From the NCBI GenBank assembly GCA_016859345.1, contig CM029111.1, forward strand, positions 9,420,714 to 9,484,713: a stretch of 64,000 bases of DNA, given 5' to 3'. Shown in pieces: positions 27,480 to 38,700 of this stretch. This stretch comes from Istiophorus platypterus. Its lineage: Eukaryota; Chordata; Actinopteri; Istiophoriformes; Istiophoridae. A program made the translations under genes and the position numbers. Below the pieces are notes generated by a model. That model ran no database searches. It was not told the DNA's origin and saw only the letters and a program-made list of their open reading frames with translations. Position 1 is the stretch's first letter. Each line of letters begins with the position of its first letter.

Positions 27480-28745
27480 ATCGAGTGGGGTGGGTGGGGG
27501 GGGTGTGGTGGATGCATGCATGTGTATTTCGTGTGTATCTTCTGTGCTTCCTCCACAGCTCAACACCCCCGCTTTTACACTCCCCTGCCTTTTTTCCTCT
27601 CTCGCTTGTACTCTTTCTACCCTGTCCTTGCCTCCTCTCTTCTTTATTCATTTCTCCTACTTTATCTCCTCTTTTTATATCTTCCTCTGCGTCCGCTAGT
27701 AGTTTGATGGCTGCTGATTACTTCGTATGTATGTCACCTCATCTTTTGTGCCCCATCTCCCTCCTCACTTCCTCAATCTCACTTGTATCTCTACACCTTT
27801 CAGATCTATGCTTGAATGTGCAACTGTGCATACAGAGCGCATATCCGTCCATCCATCTGATCTGTGATCATTTATCTATACTGAGCATGAAAAATGACTG
27901 ACAGCATATGTGAGTGTGTGTGTAAGAGAGAGAGAGAAAGAGACAGGGTGGTCAACATTGACCCAGTAGGCTGTGAAGAGGCTCTATACCCATCGGTATT
28001 CCAGACGTGGAGGCAAACTACTGTCTCTGTCACCTTGACTTCCCCTGCAGCAGACAAGCACTGGGCTGCACAGGAAACACTTACCGCTACCTGACTGTAG
28101 TTAAAATGGACAATAGGGCTATTTTGTTCTCTTGCTCCTATTTTATTTTTTTTACTTTTTCTTTCTTCTTTTTTTTCCATTTCTGTTCTCTGTGCCCCCG
28201 CATAACCCCTGTTTCTGTCTTCACTTTGTTTATTCCCTATTAGCTGCAAGTGTGAAATCATCTGTAACTGCATGTGACTTTGTGGGATTTGTGGAATGGT
28301 AGACTTGTGTACTAGGATGTCAGAAGGTTTCTGTCCAGAACAGTCATACATAATTATGCACAAATCCCCCTTTAAGGCAACGTGCAGGCCTGTATTAGCG
28401 CTCAGAAATGTGTGTGTGTGTGTGTGTGTGGTTTTATTTTTTTAAGTGTAGCCATTCTTTCAAAGTCTCTAAGTCGTGATGTGCGTGGTGTGTATTTTTG
28501 TCTAAGTCTTTGTTAGAGAAAGCAACCTGTCATCAGTTAAATGTCAATTAGGAGGCAATGAAAGTGTGTTTGTGTGTCTGTATTTGCCCGTGTGTGTGCG
28601 TTTTTGTGTTGGTGTTGAGCAGAGCCGTCATCAGCAGTGTGGTCTGACAGTCTTGTAGATCTACAGTGGAACCTCCAATGACATGTCTACTGCTGACAGC
28701 TTTTCTACACACTCTGCTTTCAACAGCACTGACGGCAGATCACAC

Positions 28746-28804
<59 letters not shown>

Positions 28805-31800
28805 ATGCACACAAACACACACACACACGTACATACGCTGTGTCTGTGTCCCTCACTGTCTCTTTATGATCTCCCTGTATTTTTGTTGACTGGTGATGAT
28901 GAGGTATGTTAGGGAGTTGAGGAGAGAGAGATGAATCAGAGCTGTGACGTGTTGGTAGTCGCTACTGAAAACACTGGGTGTAAACGATGACTCGGCTGAG
29001 AGGTTTGAAAGTATTGGTTTGATATGGTGGGGATTTTTTTTGTATTTTTCCTCAAGCTGTTATCACTGTTGAAACCCTTAAATCAGAAAAGTGACCAACT
29101 TTTAAGTACAATGTTAGGGTTTTTCTAGTTTGACCACCATCCCTTTTTTTTGCCTTTGAAAGGGTTTCACAAATCCCACAGTGGCAGAACTTTCAGCCCA
29201 CAGAGAAGCATGTGATCCCTCAAAATAATTAAAAACAATGCTATGTGAAATGTTTTGAGATATTGTCCCTCACCATCTGCATCATTTTGGGTTTGCAAAA
29301 CCATTATTGTCAGCCGGTGATAGCTGCAACCTCACCAATTTTCTGTTACTTCATCCCTATTCAGGGGCAGACGTGACCGAACCCAACAGCTCAGACAGCC
29401 GCGGCGAACGCCTCGACTTCTTCCTCAAGCAGGAAGAGGCCCTCACCGCAGAACCGGGCTTTATGGGTCCCAACGAATCGGAGGAGGCCGGGGGAGGAGC
29501 CGGGGGCGGAACGATTTCGTCTGTAGCCAATCTCAAGGCAGCGCTGATGAGTAAGAACAGCCTGCTGTCACTGCGGGCTGAGATGATAGGAGATGATAAC
29601 CCCTTGCTTTACGAGTACCTGCCCAAAGGAGGACACTCCCTGTCGTGTAAGTCACTATTTACTAGCACTGTGCTCACGCTGGTCTTTACACACTCATACA
29701 CCCAACCAGCCGCATATCTCATCATAACTTACAACTGACGTATGCACAGCTACTATTGTATTTATTGAGTGCCTGCTCATATGGTCACCTAAGAGACATA
29801 AAACATGCAGGTTTTATCGCTTTTGACTTGAGTGTCCTCTGCTTTCCCTCATCAGCCACTGTATTTGGATAACTCTGAATGCATGCGAGTGTGTGTGAGT
29901 TTGAGTGTGTGCGTGCGTGCGTGCGTGCGTGCGAGTGTTTTTGTGCGTTTGGTGCCGATTGAGCGTATCACAAGTTTGTGTGGCAACGCCAGTGATGAAT
30001 AGTCAGCGGTGACTCAGTGAGAGAACATTTTGCTGGGATCGTGAGAAAATGTGTTTGGTCCTATGTGACAGTTCCTTTGTGGGTATCAGTGGGTCTACGC
30101 CTGTTTCACAGCAGCAAAATAACACGACAGCAACTGTTCAGATATTAGTTGCTTAATGAATTTTGGCACCAAGAGTGATGAAGAGCTTTGCTCTCCTTGA
30201 CTATGTATAAACCTCTGCTTGCTGTTAGAAGCACCTTCAAAATAAAGAGTATTTTATTAAAAAACTGTACCCCTTTAAACATCACTTTAAAATGTGAAAA
30301 TATAATGTCATGCAAGTCAAGGATTCACTGATTGCAACAAAGTGTAGAACATAAAGCACTGGACTCTATTCAGTGTTAATATTTTTTAATGTTAAATTTT
30401 AGTCTTTCTGTGATTATAAATGATTGTGCAACTTACTGTATATTTGAATACTTTTTTGTTTTTTGAGTGAGGCCTTCTGCAACATTCCTTTTCTCTTTGA
30501 AGTAGATTTAAATATCTCAGCATATCAATTGTACAAAACAAAAAAAAAAAACAAAACCCTCATATCAGCTTAAATGTCCCAGTCAGTGCCTCCACTTATT
30601 GTAGAGTAAATAATTCTATAATCATATCAATTATAGATCAATACACTTGCTTAATTATGGAAAATAACAGGGGACTTTTTTTTTTTTTTCAAATTTTTTT
30701 TCTGCGATCAGTATGGTTATTTTTTTTTTTTTTGCCTTCAGCGAGGGTGTTAAACTGTCAGTGTATCTATGGTACATGTGTGTATCTGTGTGTTTGTGTG
30801 CGCACTTTTGTGAGCGTATATTTGCTCGAGTCCATGTCCGCGTGGGCACATTTGTGTGTGACTTGTGTGTTTGTGTTTTCTTTGCTTTTACTGGCTAGTA
30901 ATTGGATCTTTTGTCCTGAGTTCTGCTTGTCTTTGTGTGCGGAAGAAAAGGAGAGGAAGGGTACAACTCCAAGCCTAGTCATGCCATTTTAGCTGAGCCC
31001 CACTCACCTACAAAATAAAAGACAGAGCCAAGACTGAATAGACTGAAACACACATTCACTGTTGCACATATGCGCACGTGCTGGCACATGCACGTCACAT
31101 CACATCACCCCTTTTGTGTAAGTGTTAAGTGTGTGGGATTGAGATGTTTCTGTTGGCTTAAAGAGGAGAATCAGATGCTGTCACAGCACAGATAGGCAGC
31201 CTCACAAGCTCCAGAAAAGAGAAGAGGCTTTTTTGATACACATTCACACTTTACAGATACACTCAGCCTTGACTATATGAATAGGAGATTTGGAGAATTC
31301 AGAGAATGTTAATCATTTTCTCCCTGCTCGGGAAAAAAAAATACATGTTGAATGAGTCTTATAGCTGTATTTCAGTTGTCACCAACGAAACCTTGGGGAT
31401 GTTTCTGGTTAGCCAAACCCTATTTTGAATTCCCAGCACAATAGGGGTTGGGGAAATGGGCTTGTCGAGGTAGCCAGCAACGTCCCCTCCTTCCCCGGGT
31501 CTGTCCCTGTGTCTAAATGAGGACAGAAAATAAACAAACACTGTACCTCAGATTACTGGGCGGAGGATAAGACTGCCTGGTTTGACAGATCGCTGCTCCT
31601 GGCCTCCCTTTCTCCATTCAGCCCTCTATCCCCTCCTCCTGTTCTCCTCCCTGCTTCTCCTTCACCCCTGCTTAACGTCCTTCCTGTCCTTTTTTCCCCT
31701 CCTTGACTCCCCCTCACACCATCCCTCCCTCCTTCCCTCCATCTATTTCTCCTTCACCCCTCCTTAACACTCATCCCTCACGCTCTCCCTCACTCCCACC

Positions 31801-33792
31801 CCTTCTGGCCGGCCCTTGCAGTTCCTCCGTATGAGTCTCACTCCCGTCTCATTCCCCGTTCTTTCTCTTCAGCATGAGGAGCATCAAAGTATGTTGGTTT
31901 AAAAATCCTGGGAAACTATTGATCTAGGCAGAGAGGACGTAAAGCAAGGTCACCTGGGCCAATTCAAGAGAGACAAGGAAAAGGCCTTGACATGGAACCC
32001 CCCCACCCACATTCCTCACTCTTCCGCTTTCTCGTTCCCTCTTTTCTGTATAATTGACTGTTTAATAAAACATTTTTCTATATGATTCATAAATCCAAAA
32101 TTGGACCAAAATCAGAATCAATGTTCTACAATTTAAGCCTGAGTACCTTTCTCTCTTTGCATTTAGCAATTCAAACTGATCCAACCCCCTATCTTGTAGG
32201 GGCTTGCAATTCAAATGCACAGCTCCTCTCTTTGCATGTGTCACAGACTACATCCTCCTAGCCCGTTGAATGCAAAAATACAGGGGAACCATTCTGTATG
32301 TCAATCAGCTGCCCAAATCTAATTAGGATCATTTGGATTTGGCCCCGCTACCCGTATGTGCGTCAGACAATCAATGCCAGACAACGGATTTCGCCGGACC
32401 ATCCCTGTGCACCTGTCCACACTGCCACCGTGTACCGGCTTTAAAGAACATCCAATTACCGGAGGGATCATACTGACATTATTGAACTTTTCTCTCCACT
32501 GCCTGCTCTCATCACTTCTCATCTACTTGTGAAAATTTGTCACCTTTTCACCACTCCAAGTGCGTCCATTTTCTATTCTCCGGAGATTTCATGATTTTCA
32601 TTTATGATTGTAGCACAAATTTTGTCAATCTGGGGCAAGAGACTTTGCAGATTTAAAACCTGGATCCTATCCATCATCTCTATTTTAAATGCAAGAGGAA
32701 AGGAAGAACATTAAAGGTCAATGTAATGACAGATGTCGATACAGGAGATGGAAATAACTTTAATCTGGTAGTGGGATTTTCCATTAAAGGTGACCTAATC
32801 CACTTTATATAAAAACTTTTTGGATTTGCTGGCACTTCTAAACATCTCTTACTCGGAGGGAATACATGTGGTGTCTGAAATATGGATCCAATTCCAGGTT
32901 TGGCTTTTTTCATCATATTTTGTACAACAATGAAAGGAGTTTAAAGACTGCCCAGATGGTATTACAATAAGCCCTTTGGCCATGGAGAATCCCAATCCTA
33001 TCTGGCTATTTATTCCTGACAGACTTACGAAGTTTTAGTTGATTAGCTATTGGCTACTGGTCAGTCACCTCGCAGTAATTGGTTACCTAAGCCTAACAGG
33101 ACCTAATGGGTCCTGAACTCGTTTTGGTGGCAGATGGAATCGAGGATGCAGGTCAGGTTTTAGTTCCCCTTCAGTCGTTCAGTGTTAAGGTGATTCAGTT
33201 CCTCTTCCTCACTTTATTTTTCTTCATTCTATTAATTTTCCTCTTGTTAATGTGCAGTGAGTCAGCCTGCTGTTATTCGTATTCGTTACAGCTTACCAGA
33301 CATGACAGTAATATTAAACTCTGTGAGACAAGATTGCAAAAATTACAGTTGTATTTTGGGATTCTTCAAGAGGCTTGAACTGAAACGGTTTGAGCCAGTT
33401 GACATAGATGTTCCGTGAAAATCCATTCCTAAGAAGTGCCTACTGCCAGGACACCATTTGTTAATGAGCCGCTATCCCTCACCTGTAGCTCATCCCTTTC
33501 CTCTCTGTCTTGGTTTCTTCCTCGCTGATAATGTTGTTTTCTCCCGTAACTGCCGGGGGATTGGGAAGAGGAGATGGGGAGTTAAGAATTTGTACGTGTT
33601 CTCAGTAAGTGGGAGAGGGGAGTGTCGGGTGTGGTAGTTCGACATTCCAGGAATCCATCCATGGTCGAGCCTCATGGTTGTGTGATTCTGTCCGTTGTGC
33701 AGAGGAGGGCAATGAATGGCTAACCCACTGCATAACTCTGGAGACATTCCCCAAAATACTGCCCACTCTCACACATACTCGCGCGCGCACGT

Positions 33793-33880
<88 letters not shown>

Positions 33881-35644
33881 ACAAACACACAAACACACAA
33901 ACACACAGAGAGAGTCTGGATAACCTGCAATACATTATACTATGATCAATATGCAGTATTAGAAAAAGGGATACACTCTCAGTACTGGCTAATGGTGATA
34001 TTAATGTTGCAGAAAAAGCTTCTGTGTGAACAGCTTTAGAGAGCTAAAGGCTCCGGAAGAAAATTTCAAATTCTTCATCCAGCACGCTTTAACTTGATAC
34101 TGGTAAACATTTTACATGGTCAATATAGTCCTTTACCCTGCGTGTACAAAAAGTCTTGAGCTGCAAGATGGCTTCTCTCCAAAACAATCTCCCTCCACGC
34201 TACAGAGGATCCTCAAGCCCTCTCCTTATAAGCATTTTAGTTGCTCTCACAGCACATGCACACTCTCTCACAAAACACACACACGCTGCCATCCTCTGCA
34301 CACACATGTGGGTGGAAGGAAAAGGAGAGCAGAGGAGCAAAAGAAAAAGAGAGAGAGAAAGAGAGAAGAGAAGCCCTAACCCTTTCCCCTCGGCTGGTGG
34401 AAAGTGAAACTTCAGAGTTTTTCTTCCTCCCCCTCTCCATAGTGTTTGATAGTGCAGCACTGGCAGCCTCTGTGTGCCCCCCTGCCCACTCTCTCCCGTT
34501 GTGTTCTGGTGGCCAGCTGCTAGCAGAGTTGCAGTTGTACGTGAGTGGGTGGGTGAGACTCGTTTCCTGTGCTCCTCAGGGCTCCGCTCCAACAACTACT
34601 GCAGCACGCTCCGGCCAGGGGCCACAGGGGCCACTATTCATAACAAACAGGGGGCTGGCTCCTCTCCTCCTCCTCCTCCACCTCCTCCTCTTCCACCTCC
34701 ACCTCCTCCACCTCCTCTTCCTCTTCTTCCTCCTCATCTTCCACCATCACCACTACCACTACCGCCATCCTCATCATCATCAACATCAGCATACTGCCCG
34801 CCCACTCCACCCACACCACTGCTCCCCTCTGAGCCTCGGCCCCTGGAGGCCCCCGGTCTGCGGGCTGGGGCATCCCCACTGCGCTCAGAAGGGTTGGACA
34901 TGGAAGTGGAAGAGGCTCTTGAGGGCCCAGAGGCCCCCACCTTCCCTGAGGTAAGCACACTGAAACTGGCTCAGCTCCAGGGCGGAGGCTGATCTCTGGG
35001 TTCTGCTCCTCCACTTAGTTGAAAGTTTCATCCATGTAAAAATGAGTGGAGAAGAGGATTCAGGGAGAGGCTTCATCCTGCGTCTGCAAAAAACACTGAG
35101 GGGGGTTGAGAGGTGACGGAGTAGAAAGTGACCAGTGGTGTGGGGTGCGGGATTGGGGCCGAGGGTTAATGGGGTTACTTTTTCATCACTGGAAAGTACT
35201 TTTTACACACAAGCACGTCATCACTCAATCCCTCTCTGTATCTCATTCTCTGTGTGGAATCTGGCATATTTCCTGCTACACTGGAGAATAAACACTGACT
35301 GTTTTCTTTTGTTTGTCTCTTTTTTCCATATGATTTGTTTGCTTTTTCTTCTTTTCAGATTTCCAATCCTTCACTCTCACCTCACTTTTCATATAATCTT
35401 TTAATATAGCTAGACCAGAATTCACCTTCAAACCAGAAGTCTTTGTTCAGCATTAGCAGTAATGTAGTTTACAATGGTTAGATTAGAGATGACACATCTA
35501 GGCACAATGGCAGCATGTGCTTAGATATGGCAGATAAAGGGAAAGGTAGTGAGATGAAACTGAGTAGAATCAATACTAGTAGACAATGAGAGGTTTGCTC
35601 TCAGAGCCCAGGAAATTGTTTGTTCTGCTGTGTGTATTTGTGTG

Positions 35645-35716
<72 letters not shown>

Positions 35717-38700
35717 TCCGCATGCATGTGCATGGCAGCATGTGTGGATGTGAGTTTTACGTGTGTGTTTGTGTGTGTGTGTACGCGGATGAACATTTAG
35801 GAGCAGCATTTGATTTCAGTGGACCTGCCTCCCAACAAGCCTCCCTATCTCTACGGACAAGCCATCTGTTTGCCCAGTGCACGGTGTTCTGTTCTTGGAG
35901 AGGAGGAGGAGGAGGAGATGGAGGAGGAGGAGGTGTAGTGTAGGGGCCAAGGAAATGGGTGGGGGTGAAGGAATGGCAGGAGCGTGGAGTAGGTGGAAGG
36001 AAGATACAGCTCAGATGGGATGTAGAAGGGAGAGGAGAGTGGGGATGGGTGTTTGGTGCACCTTGCTAACACCCAAGTCGGGGTGTAAATGAGTAACAGA
36101 AAATATTAAATATTATTATTGCTGATCGACTTAAGTACACATTCTGTGTGTCATAGGATAGTCCTAGCATCAAGGAACCGTCAGTTATTTACTATACAAG
36201 ACTTTTTCTGTGTTTGCTTGCGTATCTCTAACAATTTGTCTTTAAATCATGCTGACCTGTCATTTCTCTTTTTTTTCCTTTTCTGTTTTCATGTCTCTGT
36301 TTCTCTGTGTGTTTCTCACATGTGAAAAAAGGTCATCTCCACAGCTTGTCTCACCTGCCTGCCTCCTGCATGCCCAGACAACATTCCATACAGCCTGTGT
36401 AAATGCGTGTGTGATATAACGAAATATTTTATGTTTACAGGAGGGCATAAAAGACGATGAAGGCATGAAAGAATACAGCGCAGGTACTGTTCAGGCTTTA
36501 AGAGTTGACTTTATGTCATGTCTAGATATCTTACGAGAGAGTTTTTCTTTCTTCTTTTTATACCTCATCTGTTTTTCTCACTTCCATTCTTACCTTCCTT
36601 CTTGCTACCCTTAGCCTTGGAAGGTAACCAGTCTCCTGTCGAGAGGGATCAGATGGGCAATGGGAGTTGCGCTGGTGGTGGCTTGACCATGCCTGCATCA
36701 GTGTCTGTGGCTGGCAGAGGGACTAAAGGGATGACGGCACTGGGTGAAGAGGCTGGATCAGGGGAAAGAGTCCTGCCAGAGCGCAGTGCCTGGCCCTCAC
36801 AGGGGTTTGCCTGCTCCCTGTGCAAACGGCTGTTTAGCAGCCTGGAGCATCTCAGGGAACATGAGTACCGCCACACCCTGTCTCTGATGGCCTTGTCCCT
36901 GGACTGGCCGAGCATGCAGGTTCCTCACCACCAACCTATCCAGCCCCATCACCAGGCGCATTCCCAGCCTCTCCACCTCCACCAGTCTCTCTACCGCCCT
37001 GCAGTGGCCGAGCCTGCGCCGGCGCGCTACCTCTGCTCCCAGTGCCCGGCGAGCTTCACCCTAAAGTCCAATGCGGACCGACATGAGAAGACCATCCACT
37101 TTAAAAAGAAGCTGATGCAGTGTGTGTACTGTCTGAAACACTTCAGAGACCGTACAGACCTGCACAGGCATCTGTCATCTGTGCACTCCAAAGAGAGAGG
37201 GCACACCTGCCCTGCCTGTGCCAAGGCTTTTAGTACCCAGAAGAACCTGGCTACACATGTTAAAGTGTGCTGCCAGGTGGGGTCAATGCCAGGAGCTATA
37301 CTGGGAGGCAGCACTGGGATGGAAATGTCCCAGAGTGTCTCAGGGTATATATCCACTATGGCGGCTTTCTCAAGAGATGAAAGTTGACAATCACGATCAC
37401 AGTATCAGTGTGGAAAACTGAGACTGGATCCACTCGGTGCAGGCTAATGTGCACACGTTCATACCCATCATTAAGCAGCATATCCTCACTTGTGTTGTAC
37501 GTTCATGCCAAAAATGATCGTTGGTGTCATTGCACTGAGAAGGGAAATATTCCTTTTTAAAATCTAATGTCTGTTGACATGATTAGAAATAGCTAGAGAT
37601 ACTTTTTCACAACTTGTTTAATTTCATGTTGTTATTTTTTAAGGAAGATTTAACACAAATTGATAACTTATTTGTCAAAAGTGCACAGTTTCTATGCAAA
37701 ACTGATCTTTTAAACAGACTCTTGGCTGAAATTATATGCGTTATTTTTAGTTTTTTTGAGCACTGACTAAACCCATAAACAGGTGATTTTGATTGCACCT
37801 TTCTTGCACCTTTCCATACCACCCCCCCCAACTTAAACCCCTTGTCTGGCTCACTGTCAGCAGTCACCAGTCTGGCCAAACTCTTCTCTCCTTTTTAGGC
37901 AGAGAGATCTTTATCTTTGTGTCCACCCCTGCATTACGGGGACAAAGACACTCAGACACAGTTCATGTCCGCAAGGCTTTACTGTGGATCACAGCCCAAG
38001 CAAACCACACCACCTGCAGGAACTTTGCAGCATTGCAATAGTGAGAACTGAATACAGACACAAATCAGATTGTTTCTGTGTTCAATGGTATGGCACCTCA
38101 ATAAATATTGGCATTTGATTGGCATGATAGAACTTAATGATATATATGAAAGTATTTGTTGTTACTGTGACGCAAACAGATAGGGGGGGTAAAAAAAAGT
38201 ATTTCTACCGTAGATCGACCTACACTGGACACGTAGAAGCTTGTTCTCAGTCGTCAGTCTGACACAATTACCTTTAGTCTGTGCTGTCAGATCAGTGCAG
38301 ATGGAGGGGATGTGCCGGACGACACAAAGCCAGCTAAAACAATAGACCAGTAGAAGCTCAGATGGGGGTTGGGTGGTGTCATTTTCTCTCCCTCTGTCCA
38401 TCTCCCCTGTCCTAGATCTGCAAGTCTTCTAGTGGCTGAGTGTGGCTGGGGCTGAACAGTAATTGGTCCTTCATGGCTCCAACCCTTTTTAACCCCTGAC
38501 CCCTCATCTGAAGAGGAAGTGGGGGACTGAGGGGCAGATGCCCTTTAAACTGCATGCACTTGGTGATGTCACTGCTGCAGACAGATAATGGTACAGGTAG
38601 AAAACGGGGGATCAAGGGAGACAAGTAGGGAAATGCTGAAAAGAAACGAAGGAGTCGTTGAAAATAGAGGAGCTAGAGCAAGACTGCGGGAATACTGGAT

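Larger units (their letters stand above)
7778..29364 (+). other. zbtb46: zbtb46 large intron (21.6 kb)
   Basis: Bounded by the donor gtaaag and acceptor ttcag. No supported coding exon inside. Rich in (CA)n/(TG)n, long pyrimidine-rich stretches (13.5-14.1, 16.98-17.13, 22.14-22.9, 24.1-24.5 kb), one Tc1 relic (10.3-11.07 kb) and one fish repeat copy (11.89-12.22 kb). Confidence 0.85.

Noticed and set aside
34634..35014. Minus-strand acidic open frame opposite the alternative exon
   Set aside because: A shadow of the cct/cca repeats; Glu/Val runs are the complement of Pro/His codons.
36518..36614. In-frame extension of the alternative finger exon upstream, starting at an ATG
   Set aside because: Encodes a Phe/Leu run from the pyrimidine tract of the 3' splice site; more likely intron than a hydrophobic leader.
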